Positions 24,503 to 35,018 of a stretch of DNA of 64,000 nucleotides are shown here, one piece after another. The notes under the pieces are model-generated. The model ran no database searches, was not told the DNA's origin, and worked only from the letters and a program-made list of their open reading frames with translations. The stretch covers positions 2,074,562-2,138,561 of the forward strand of contig NC_030993.1 of the NCBI RefSeq assembly GCF_000149955.1, read 5' to 3'. The translations under genes were made by a program, and so were the position numbers. The stretch comes from Fusarium oxysporum f. sp. lycopersici 4287. Its lineage: Eukaryota; Ascomycota; Sordariomycetes; Hypocreales; Nectriaceae. Every line of letters begins with the position of its first letter. Position 1 is the stretch's first letter.

Positions 24503-26316
24503 TTACATTCGGAAGACGCCAAATTTGGTATCACCCGCCTTGACCTCGTTTCTACCTCCCATAGCAGCCTGCAGACCCAGACCCAGGTATCGTCTTGTAT
24601 GCTGAGGAGGGATAATGCCATCGTCCTACAAGAATGTTAGCCTCGATTCCTTCACAAAGAGCCACGAGGATGTGACTTACCCATAATCGAGCAGAGGAGA
24701 ATGTGGCATCACTCTCCTTCTCAATACGCTCCTTTAGCCCACCGTCGACAGTCTTGCCGACAGTCTCCATCACAGCAGCCAATTGCTCGCTACCCATAAC
24801 ACCAACCTTGGCGTTGGGCCACATCCACAAGAATCGTGGGCTGTAGGCTCGTCCGCACATTCCGTAGTTTCCGGCGCCGTAGCTGCCACCAACGACGACG
24901 GTGAATTTGGGTACATCTGCACATGCAACAGCTGTGACTAGCTTGGCACCGTGCTTTGCGATACCGTCACGCTCAGACTGTGATCCTACCATGAATCCGG
25001 AAATGTTCTGTAGGAATACCAATGGGATGCCGCGCTGAGAGCAGAGCTCAATGAAGTGAGCGCCCTTGACAGCGGACGAGGCAAAGAGAATACCGTCATT
25101 GGCTACAATGCCAACCTTGTGGCCGTAGATCTCGGCGAAGCCAGTCACGAGAGTAGTACCAAAGTCGCGCTTGAACTCGGAGAACTCAGAGCCATCCACA
25201 ACACGAGCAATGACCTCGCGAATAGGCAGAGGCTTTCGCAGGTTGGTGGTAGCAATGCCAAGAAGCTCCTCGGGATCGTGGAGAGGTTCTGAGAAGGTAG
25301 GCTTGGGGCCTTGAGTCTCTGGTGACTTCTTGGGCCAGTTGAGGTTGCTAATGCAGCCACGAGCCAATACGACAGCATGTGCGTCGTCCACAGCCAGGTA
25401 ATCTGTAACACCAGACACAGAAGAGTGCATCTTGCCACCTCCCAAGTCCTCATGGCTGACAACCTCTCCTGTCGCAGCCTTGACAAGGGGAGGACCGGCG
25501 AGGAAAATGTGACCCTGCTCTTGGACGATAATGCTCTCGTCACTCATTGCTGGGACGTAGGCGCCACCTGCTGTGCAAGGACCCATGACCACAGCGATCT
25601 GGGGAATACCCTCCGAGCTCATGCGGGCTTGGTTATAGAAGATGCGACCAAAGTGGTTCTGATCGGGGAAAACGTCAGCTTGGTGGGGGAGGTTGGCACC
25701 GCCGCTGTCGACGAGGTAGATGCATCTGGCAGCTGTCAATTCACAAATCATGCTGTGTGAGATGTTTGGTTACATACGGTAATTTGTTTTCTCTTGCGAC
25801 AGCTTGCGCTCGCAAGTGCTTCTTGACTGTAATGGGATAATATGTGCCGCCCTTGACCGTGCTGTCATTGGCGACGATCACGCATGTCACTCCCTCGACA
25901 ACACCCACACCAGTGATGATACCGCCTGCAGGCACCTCAGCCTCTGGATAGAGCTCATGACCAGCCATTGGGGAGAGCTCCATAAATGTAGTTCCAGGGT
26001 CAATCAGAGCCGTAACTCGATCTCTGGGGAGCATCTTCTTGCGTGCGATGTGCTTCTGTCTGGCCTTCTCAGGTCCTCCCTGCTGAATCTTGCGGGCGAG
26101 CTCCTGCATGCGGCTCATGACCTCGCTCATCTGCTTCTCATTCTCCTTGAACTCGTCTGACGACGGATCAACGTTTGTCTGAATCCGTGAGATGGCATTG
26201 GCCTGGTGTGGAGGAGTGAGATTTGCGACAGCTCGTTTCTGTGAAGATATCTGTGTGCGCCGACTGAACTGACGACCGAGCAGTATCGCCTGGCGCGATG
26301 AACGTGATAGCGTCAT
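24503..26316 (-). CDS. mccB: 3-methylcrotonyl-CoA carboxylase beta subunit, mitochondrial
   Basis: Exons 26316-25778, 25725-24681 and 24625-24503 give 568 residues. The enzyme carboxylates 3-methylcrotonyl-CoA in mitochondrial leucine breakdown; this subunit carries the carboxyltransferase. The start at 26316 ([20 protein letters not shown]) gives a typical Arg/Ser-rich mitochondrial presequence; an in-frame ATG at 26403 would put acidic residues in front of it. Family hallmarks are [68 protein letters not shown] and, in the C-terminal half, [10 protein letters not shown] and [19 protein letters not shown]. The Gly-rich oxyanion-hole turns expected of carboxyltransferases are intact. It is head-to-head with the isovaleryl-CoA dehydrogenase gene, which makes its substrate's precursor. 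The biotin-carrying alpha subunit gene is not in this window. Confidence 0.95.
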
Positions 26317-26742
26317 ATCTGATCTAAAGGCTCTTTTTGGTGATTCTGAGATACTCAATTCGCTTTGGAAGAAGTCTGCGACGAGAGTACGAGGCTCTTT
26401 CAAGGACGAAGGACGGAAAATAAGGAAGCTCTTCTTAATTCTCCTAAAGAATGAACAGTTGCTAAAGCCGAAGCGCGGGCTACGCCAAAGGCCGAGGCTT
26501 GTGACGTCGAAAACCTGGGGTAAGCGGGCCGGCCGCTAGAAGCCGCGACGAGCCGGGTCCATCAAAGACGGCTATCGAAGCCCGTGTTTTCCGGCCGCTT
26601 TTCACTCCCTCGGTCGTGTCATTTTCAAACCTATCTAAGAAAACAAGGGCAAAAAAAAAAAACAAGATAAGCAGAGAAATACTCTCAAGATCTTATTGCT
26701 CTATCCTTTACTTCATTCATCTCAGTCGTGTACACCTTCACA
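26317..26742. promoter_or_regulatory. shared divergent promoter of the leucine-catabolism pair
   Basis: 426 bp between the two start codons. The 9-mer CCGGCCGCT occurs twice in the same orientation, at 26529-26537 and 26591-26599, 62 bp apart. The first copy is part of a GGCCGGCC palindrome. A CRE-like TGACGTCG lies at 26502-26509. CCG/CGG triplets are the usual half-sites of Zn2Cys6 regulators, so co-regulation by such a factor is plausible but unproven. An A-rich run at 26651-26662 lies in the probable IVD leader. Confidence 0.7.
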
Positions 26743-28115
26743 ATGGCAACAAGCGTACGAACATTCAGATCTCTGGCACGTCGGTTCCGTCCAGCTGTCA
26801 CTCTACCCGCCATTCAGTCTCGCTTGCACTCCTCTAAACACCCCAAAGGCTTCGAAGCTCCTTCAAATGAGGAGCTCGAGGAGTTGAGGGAGCGTGTGCA
26901 GGAATTCACACGTCGTGAGATCACAGAGGAGGTCGCCGCAAAGACAGACAAGACAAATGCCTTCCCAGCAGAGATGTGGCAAAAGCTTGGTGAAGCTGGC
27001 TTCCTAGGCATCACAGCTGACGAGGACGTCGGCGGTCTCGCTATGGGTTACCAGGCGCACATCATTGTCATGGAGGAGCTATCGCGAGCCTCTGGTTCTA
27101 TCGGTCTCAGCTACGCAGCACATTCACAACTCTGCGTTAACCAGTTGCAACTCAATGGATCTCCAGAGCAGAAGAAAAAGTACCTACCTGGCCTCATTGC
27201 TGGCACAAGTGTTGGCGCGCTGGCCATGTCTGAGTCTGGTGCTGGCAGTGACGTCGTCAGCATGCGAACAACAGCAAAGGCCGTTGACGGTGGTTACGTG
27301 CTGAACGGATCCAAGATGTGGATCACTAACGGCCCTGACGCCGATGTTATTGTGGTTTACGCCAAGACAGAGCCCGAGAAGGCCTCTAAAGGTATCACGG
27401 CCTTCATCGTGGATACCAAGAGTGAGGGCTTCAGCTGTGCCCGCAAGCTCGACAAGATGGGCATGCGCGGCAGCAACACCGGCGAACTCATGTTTGACGG
27501 TGTCTTCGTACCAACAGAGAACATCCTTGGCAAGGTCAACGGAGGTGTGCGAGTCCTGATGGAAGGTCTCGATCTGGAGCGCTTGGTGTTGAGCGCTGGA
27601 CCTCTGGGCATCATGCAGGCTTCACTAGATGTTGCCCTACCCTTCACACACCAGCGCAAGCAGTTCGGTCAGCCTATTGCTCACAACCAGTTGCTCCAGG
27701 GCAAGCTGGCCGATATGTACACGAAGCTCCAGGCTTCTCGTGCCTATACCTACACAACCGCCAAGGCGGTCGACGATAACGGTTTGATCCGCACACAGGA
27801 CTGCGCGGGAGCTATCTTGTATGCAGCTGAGCGGGCGACTGAGTGCACACTTGACTGTATTCAGCTTCTTGGTGGAATGGGTTATGTTGAGGAAATGCCC
27901 GCATCACGATTGCTTCGAGAGTAAGTTTAACACCCCTTGTTGTCTCTCCGGTGTCAATTTTGAAGAGATTGAGAGCCTTGGGCACATAATTGTATTCTGA
28001 ACTGTTGACTAACCACATGTTCAGTGCCAAATTATATGAGATTGGAGCCGGTACTTCCGAGATTCGAAGAATGGTTATCGGCAGGGCTTTCAACAAGGAG
28101 TATGCGCAGGCTTGA
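26743..28115 (+). CDS. ivd: isovaleryl-CoA dehydrogenase, mitochondrial
   Basis: Exons 26743-27920 and 28025-28115 give 422 residues. The flavoenzyme converts isovaleryl-CoA to 3-methylcrotonyl-CoA, the step just before the carboxylase encoded by its neighbour. The N-terminus ([17 protein letters not shown]...) is a mitochondrial presequence. Acyl-CoA dehydrogenase signatures are present: [14 protein letters not shown] (158-171), [11 protein letters not shown] (191-201) and, near the end, [20 protein letters not shown] with [12 protein letters not shown]. Glu279 in [12 protein letters not shown] fits the catalytic base that marks isovaleryl-CoA dehydrogenases; most acyl-CoA dehydrogenases carry it in a different place. 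The intron splits the Arg-Asp of the C-terminal signature and is 104 nt. A T11-A19 foldback lies 84 nt after the stop. Confidence 0.95.
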
Positions 28116-28198
28116 AGAGGAAGTACAACAATACAACATTATGCGTGGGTTCACCTATGAAAACACGCACCAGGATCAATGCATGAGCCATGGAATAG

Positions 28199-28229
<31 letters not shown>

Positions 28230-30613
28230 GCCCCGAGCTAGCAGATTAGCTCCACAGGTGTAACTATCGTTGACTCTCGCAGGGCCAGTTGTTAGACGAG
28301 AGCGATCCGATCTTGATCAAGCATGCTATGATGCAAGAATTGCGTATCATGAGATTGGCCGGAATGGATTGAATAACCAATAGAACAAAGGAATTAAGAA
28401 ACAAGAAGATAAAAAATTCAAAAATTCAGGAAATTATCAAGTCTGACGAAAGTTTGTGAATCTCACGATGTACCAAGCGACAACCCCCACGCAACGTAGG
28501 AGTAGTCAATGGAGGCTCAATTAAATCCCCGACCTTGAACAGGCATGTCTTCGTTGCCATTGGATAACTCAGAATCTCTCGCTTGCTGACAGAGTTCATA
28601 GCAAATTACGGAAGCATTGATCAGGAATCCAACGGTCGAGCACTGAATTATAAAGATCGTGATATTTTGTCTGATGGTATTGAGTTGTCGGCTACCCCCA
28701 CCAAAATGACATTTCCTATCAGGCTCTTGTCACATCTTGCAGCAATGACAAGTTTCCATTTGTTTCCAATGTTCCAATAATACCGCTCGGCGAAGTAGTC
28801 GGGTTCAAACCAAAACTCGAATAAAAAGCCCTGGTTGATTTTGCTTTTGATAACCTGGCCTGGTTGATTTGCCGAGGGCCTCGTGACACGATGATCCGAT
28901 CCAAACAGGTCGGTCAATTTCTATTGTTTTCTTCTTACTAGTTCCCTCTTCTCTCTCCTGAGTGAGACATGAGACATTCCGATCGATCAAACTGTGACTA
29001 CTGTCTATTATGTTTGTACTTCTGACTTTGGCATGCCGAACAGTGAAGCGGTGCCAACACACCTCACCTGCACACACCGAGTCTAATAGACCCGCCACCG
29101 AACATGTTGAAGTGGTGGCCCTGACCATTCTTGGCTTCATGCCGTGTGCATCTTTCTTTGCTTTTCTTCTTCTCAAGTCACTCTACCACCGGGATCATAG
29201 GCTATTGCAGCTTGCATGTTGAGGCTCTGAAACACCCAGTCGGACACGAGTGATGATTTACTTGTCTAGAACGTTTAGAAGGTCGGTTTTGATGCCGTAG
29301 AGCGGAGCTATGCGGCCACGGGCAGGGATTGTAGAGATAATTGGAAGAGAGGAAACATTGGCTTTGGGGAGTTCTTCCATGGGTATCGATACCCCATGCT
29401 CTCATCTGGAGAGCTCCTTGGTTAGGCGAGTGTTAACATTGTGGGGATGTCTCTGACCTCCACCTCTGGATCCAAAAATGGAAACCCGGGACTGTTCAAG
29501 TGTCAGGGGTTAGTGCACTACCGCGATCGGGCTTCTATAATTTTGGGTCCTCAAGATTGAATAACTGCTGCCTGCGAGTTTCTGGGCTACCATTCATGTT
29601 AGTCTCCATCTCGCTTAAGCCATCGAACATGTTGGAAGACTTTGATGGTATGATTCCAGTATGTTCTCAGTATAGTCCAGAGGCTACTTAGGAGAGATGA
29701 AGTTAGGTCAGGCTCTTGGGTCATTCTCTTTAAATTGATGCCTGGGGCGGGGTTCCCATCCAGTCAGTCCACGCGATATCTGAGCGTACCTAGACTGTAA
29801 TAATGTCTTGGTAATGATGGGTAAATGAGGGGAAAGGGGAGGAAGACGAGATGGATGGGAATTCTAGACCGTCAATCGTAATGTGCGTTGCCAAATTGGA
29901 ACGATTGGAAGGGATCCGCGCACATGATCCCCGTTGATGCATCGTGGATTCGAGATAGAATTGTGGATTTATCCATCAAATGTCGTTGAGATGAGATGAG
30001 AGCCGGCTGAACCGGGGGTGGGGGCCAGGTTTTTAGTGGACTTTGGAGGCTTTTTTGGTGGGGAGCTCTCCCGTTACTCGGGCCCAGGCCAGGCGGGATG
30101 AACGACGAGCGCTACACGAGACCTCAAAATTTTGGGAAACGTGAGGCTCAGCACAATATCAGCAAATACTGGTAGTCCAGTTCCATTTACGAGTTCTTGG
30201 TGGTGTAGGTAATATAACAAATAAATAAACAATTGCTTCCCACCTCCATTCCTTCATCATCAATTATCTCCCTCCACGTCAGCTCCTCCTCCTCATCCAT
30301 CCATCCATCCAATTGTCACCATTGTTCTCCAATTTGGATTACAGTTGACTTTGGCGGCATCATTGGCGTACACATCTTTTCCCGCTTTTGTTCCTGGGCG
30401 CTAATCAGCAGTGCTTATCCCTGCACCATCGACGTCAAGCTTAGGGAGCTCCAGCTTCAAGCTCTTGCCACCTGAGCTCATAAGTCTTGGGTTTTGGGCT
30501 GCCACTGTTTGCTTTATAAAACAATATCGTCTCTCTTTAGAGAGTCTTCCTTTTTTTTCTCCCTCCTCCACGCATCTTCTCGTGATACCCGCACTTTGAG
30601 TTGCTCTTCGACT
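28116..30613. other. intergenic region with T/A foldback and long leader
   Basis: 2.5 kb without a supported gene. It contains the T11-A19 tract near 28200 and, from about 30230, a C/T-rich stretch with ATCC/CCAT repeats that looks like the 5' leader of the downstream dehydrogenase. Frames at 28583-29222 on both strands are short and motif-free. Confidence 0.5.
28199..28228. repeat. T11-A19 self-complementary tract
   Basis: Eleven T followed directly by nineteen A, 84 nt downstream of the isovaleryl-CoA dehydrogenase stop codon. It can fold on itself and may mark a 3' end or the tail of a decayed retroposed sequence. Confidence 0.9.
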
Positions 30614-31870
30614 ATGTCTTTTGCACCTGCTCTTCGCCTTTGTACGCGCCGCGTTGTCGCTCCAGCTCTGATCCGCCCTTCTATCACGTTTGCTGGTGCA
30701 CGAAAGCTTCACAGTGGCCCTCCTCGTCAGGACAAGCCCGGAAAATACGCTCAGACTGATCCTCAGATCGAGGTCGAGTACCCAGAAGACCATGAGCTCC
30801 CTAGCAGTGAGCCTGTCGCTGGCACTGGTGGCCAGTACGTGAAGCCTACACTTCCTACATTTTCGCTTGATGGTCATGTCGGTATCGTCACTGGCGGTGC
30901 TCGTGGTTTGGGTCTTGTCATGGGCCAGGGAATGGTCTTTTCTGGCTCTCACCTTGCTCTTGTTGACATGAACAGTAAGTGCATATCTTATGATCAGCGA
31001 ACAAAGAATTCATACTGACCATGTTGCAGAGGAAGAAGCCGAAAAGCAGACCAGTCTTCTCATTGAAGCTTTCAAGAAGGAGAACCCTCGAGCTCGACGG
31101 TGAGTCCATCATTTCACAAGCTCCAACTGTGCAAGACTAAACATATTCCCTAGAACCCCCAAGGTCACAGCCCACTATGCCGATGTTTCTGACCCTGAGT
31201 CTGTCGAGGCTTGTATCGCTGAGGTCGTCAAGGAGCATGGAAAAATCGACAACCTGGTCACTTCAGCTGGCTTCACTGAGAACTTCGAAGCCGTTAACTA
31301 CCCCATCGACCGTCTCCGCAAGCTTTGGGCTGTCAACGTTGACGGCACTTACCTCTTTGCGACCTCAGTTGCCCGCCACCTGATGGAGCGAAAGGCCCCA
31401 GGAAGCATTGTCATGATCGGTAGCATGTCCGGTGCCATTGTCAACGTCCCTCAGCCCCAGGCTCCTTACAACGCTGCCAAGGCTGGTGTTCGACACCTTG
31501 CCGCATCTCTCGCCGTCGAATGGGCTCATGCCAACATTCGAGTTAACTGCATCTCTCCTGGCTACATGCTTACTGCTCTGTAAGTGCACTCAAAGCTGCT
31601 TCCAGTAAAGCTGTAACTAACGTGGTCACCACAGCACCCAGAAGATTCTTGACGACAATCCTGATCTGAAAGCGAAGTGGACTTCTCTCATTCCTCAAGG
31701 TAAGATGGGTCAACCTCAAGATCTTATGGGTCCCGTTGCTTTTCTGCTGTCTGATGTAAGTTTACTCCCTGGCATTTCGAAATTCTGAACTCATCGGTGA
31801 TCCTTGACAGGCCTCCTCCTATGTCACTGGTGCTGATATCCGAGTTGACGGCGGTTACACCGTAACCTAA
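30614..31870 (+). CDS. short-chain dehydrogenase/reductase, polyol-dehydrogenase-like, probably mitochondrial
   Basis: Five exons (30614-30974, 31030-31099, 31154-31579, 31635-31755, 31811-31870) give 345 residues. Residues 1-40 (MSFAPALRLCTRRVVAPALIRP...) are rich in Arg, Ala and Ser and lack acids, suggesting mitochondrial import. An acidic linker leads to the dehydrogenase domain at about residue 84. NAD(P)-binding TGGARGLG is at 93-100, the catalytic Ser in IGSMSG at 234 and YNAAK at 249-253; VNCISPGYMLT and the end VDGGYTVT complete the classical fold. The closest families I can name are the D-arabinitol 2-dehydrogenase / L-xylulose or sorbose reductase group, so a sugar or sugar-alcohol substrate is likely. 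The substrate cannot be told from sequence alone. Confidence 0.9.
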
Positions 31871-32905
31871 GTTTCAATGAAACAAAGGCGAAAAGGAGTT
31901 TGGCTAAAATTGCACCCTAATTGGTTTTTTTTCATACGGTTGGGCTGGCGTGCCCGATGGCGATTGGAATTCGATAATGTATCTAATGAGACGAGGAAAC
32001 TTGCACATCGATCGATGCCTTGAAGAAAATGAGCACCTATGCTTTCTATAACTTTTGACATTGACATTGACCTGTAACTTGATTTATTGTCAAATTGAAA
32101 CACAAATGTTTAATGTGGTCAGAAATGGGTTGACACTTATCAATAGTAATGTTATTACATGAAGTGTTGCATATGGACACATGTCTTAAGGATCCCACTA
32201 TACCGATGTGAACGAATGGTTCAAGGGGTTTTTGGATTCTTTGAAATGTTCTGTTCAGGCAATTCTTTCGTGTTTCCTTGTCCGGAGTGTACATTTGATA
32301 GTGAAATACGATTGGGCATGGTTGTGAACATTTGCGTACTCCGTAATTCTTCTTTTGCTTATCAACGCATTCTTGCTTTGAACATGCATTTCTTGGCAGC
32401 ACTAAAAGGCCAGTTGAAAATTTTCATTCATCGTAGCTCAGCCCCTGTCGCAGTTCATGATATCCTTAGATAAGGTATCGTACTGTACCGTACCGTCAAA
32501 GAAATGCGGGTATGTGACACTTCCCGAGATCGGATAGCTGCAGATTAAAACCCATGACATTCCCGAGTGCAACCCGCCACACCCAGCAAATGCCTGACGG
32601 CACTGCCGACCGAAACAGGATCGGGCTGCAGAGAAACCCCAACACGTTCGTTGAAACCGATGCCATGGTACAGCCAAACAGCTGCCGTTGTAGGTTAGAT
32701 CAGCTACAGCACACAATCACGTTTGGATGCAACTATAGATGCAGCCACCACGATTGTCGGGTATCAGTCAGATGTGAGGGTGAAAACTCTGAGATTGTGT
32801 GATTGTACGTGGCCGCGGCCTAAAATCTGGCACAAGATGGTGGTTGCAGGATGGAGATGTTGTGGTAGGGTATGGTAAGCTTTAACCATGAATCTGGATC
32901 AAGTC
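31871..32905. other. intergenic region
   Basis: 3' flank of the dehydrogenase and unassigned sequence. Short frames on both strands carry no motif. Nothing recognised. Confidence 0.5.
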
Positions 32906-33445
32906 TTATCCACGGCCCATTATGATAGATGATGAACAAGGTGATACAAGAACAGTATTTGAATCAATGCTCATAAATGCCACCATAAGCATTCCATTGT
33001 CGTCGTTGGTCCAAGGTATGTACCTATGCTGTCTTGAATGTGAATATTCAACATCAACTTCATTATCACTCCATACCTGACCTCCGACATCCGATAGTCG
33101 AGCGATGACCCTCCGAATGGTACAGATGGCGCAATCACCCTGAAAATCAGTGTCGGCCCGCGGTGACCAAATAGGAAGCTTTGTATTGCATTTTTTGATC
33201 ATCTGCAACCCCTCCATCTCTGACAGAAGCTCCAGTCCAGGATCTCTAACAAGGATCCCCACAACCAAGAAGCTTGGGTGTGGCTCACAGCGTGGGGAGG
33301 CCTGTCGACTCGAGGCACCCGAAGGTACCTTGCACTGGACTCTTGACCACGTGGGTGCGTGACCTGGGTGAGATAGACGATGAATGAAGGTCTCGCCACA
33401 AGCAAACTCGATGGTATGTCGATAGCAGGTCAACCACGCACTCAT
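32906..33445 (-). CDS. doubtful ORF, hypothetical Cys-containing protein
   Basis: Single-exon reading from an internal ATG at 33445 gives 179 residues; an in-frame ATG at 33637 would give 243. I do not recognise the protein. In its favour, it is the longest complex frame in 6 kb, and the first 28 residues (starting MSAWLTCYRHTIEFACGE) have the look of small fungal proteins that begin with a Cys/His pattern. It has a CAIC pair and no low-complexity stretch. Against it, frames of up to 125 codons overlap on the other strand, there is no known domain, and the acidic or hydrophobic layout is irregular. A 48-nt in-frame segment near 33019-33066 (GTATGG donor, ACAG acceptor) could be an intron. It may also be a chance frame. 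Confidence 0.35.
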   Translation of the reverse strand: MSAWLTCYRHTIEFACGETFIHRLSHPGHAPTWSRVQCKVPSGASSRQASPRCEPHPSFLVVGILVRDPGLELLSEMEGLQMIKKCNTKLPIWSPRADTDFQGDCAICTIRRVIARLSDVGGQVWSDNEVDVEYSHSRQHRYIPWTNDDNGMLMVAFMSIDSNTVLVSPCSSSIIMGRG

Positions 33446-34864
33446 ACAGGGTATGCATGTTTGTTTCCCCGGACAAAGGCCCAAACGCGACGTGGTCATG
33501 GGCATGTCCATGGCATACAAGAGCTCTTTCAAGCTTAAGCTCTCCACAGTTAGCCGAGTCTCCAAAGTCTCCAACTCTAAAGCCGACGTTGAGCACCTCT
33601 CATCATTGCCGGTTTCAACCAAGGCACAACTCTCCATACCGGTACGCGTGACGAATCCCGCAATTCCTCTCGGCCGACAAATGCTTGAACTCTCGAGAAA
33701 GTTTACCTTTAGTCCAAGCCTAGAGACGGGATGGCTGGCTGTGAACCCCTCCTTTCATCATCTCAGCGTCAGGTGCCTCCAGGAACAAGGCGACCTCCGC
33801 CCAAAGAGTTTTGAATTGGTCTCGTGAAACATTACAACACAGCTTGGAACTTACTTGGAAGCGGGGAAGAGCCTCAGAGAAGCGAAAGTCTGATAAACGG
33901 ACGCATCGAGTCTGTGCTGTCCCATGTGGCTGATGTGGTCAGTCACACGACCATGACGATGCTGGGTACCTTATTGATCGACCCCGCCGAGAAACAGATC
34001 AGAAGACTCTAAGAAAATTGCGCCTCCTGTAAGAGGAAAAGACAAAAGGGAGATAAAAAGAAAAGAAAATCGCAATGAAAGGATTGAGCCGTAGTGGAGG
34101 GGAATCCTGGTAGAATCTCCTACAGCCAATCCACTCAGCCAACCAGGTTGATCATCTCGCCCGGATAGAGATAGTCTAGTTTATGTCAGACAATGTGACG
34201 GTTTCAGCTTCTGAGAGGTCAGGAGATGAGTTGCAGATAAGTTAGGCTCTGAGTCGTTATCTGAGTCGTTAATAACTGTTCTAGAACTCGGTGTGAAAGT
34301 CATGTTTCGGTTGGGTCGAAGATCGTGCCCCTTTTGGGCGGTATTGAGTCAGGAACTATGAGGGAGAGGGCTCGCAGAGCCGCAAATCGTGTACATGATC
34401 GCCTCTGTTGGTTATGAGGCCAAAGCCTCGACTGTGGTACTGCACCTAGATGAAGGCTGAGAGCCCGGGAACTTGAACTGTCTAAATTCAAGCTGAAAGA
34501 AAGCCGTTATAGATCAGGGTAATCAGTTATGACTAACTTTCCATCTGTAAAAGCCTATTGACATGGAGGCGGTGAATTCATTCACCGTCATATATCATCC
34601 AGGCTCGGAAGGCGGCCAACACGAAACATCTGGGTCCTGATTCATAATGACAGCTCGCCCTGCATGAAGCCGGACAGTATTGACTTGGAAGTTGATGATT
34701 GGTGATATCTCATTTCAGTATTGGACCCGTGACCTTGATGTTGAGATACATATCCTTGTCGATGCTGTAGGTAGCCCCTGTCCCCTTATGCACCCTACAT
34801 AGAGTACTCAGCCACAGTTACGAGATGGGAGTGAGGAGAGTAAGGTAAGGTATTTGTACCATAA

Positions 34865-35018
34865 CAACTCTAGGGGAGACAAAGAAAACTTGAGACCTTT
34901 ATCCTAAGTGATAAAAATAACTAATTAAATACCTCTCTAAGCTTAAACTAAGCTTGTATAAATCTTTTTATCACTTAGAGTAGAGGCCCTAAGGTTTTTT
35001 GCTCCCTGAGGCAACTGT
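34865..35018. mobile_element. foldback MITE-like element, about 154 bp, TA flanks
   Basis: Nearly the whole element folds on itself. A perfect 14-bp arm CTAAGTGATAAAAA (34905-34918) pairs with 34966-34979. The outer 40 nt of each side also align as imperfect inverted repeats (left GGGGAGACAAAGAAAAC, right read in reverse GGGAGCAAAAAACC). The centre is AAGCTTAAACTAAGCTT. A TA dinucleotide flanks each end (34863-34864, 35019-35020), as expected for Tc1/mariner-derived elements. It has no coding capacity. The ends do not match the mimp terminal repeat I remember from Fusarium, so it would be a different family. No second copy was noticed in this window. Confidence 0.65.

Noticed and set aside
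26317..26403. Upstream ATG for the carboxylase at 26403
   Set aside because: It would place acidic residues in front of a good mitochondrial presequence.
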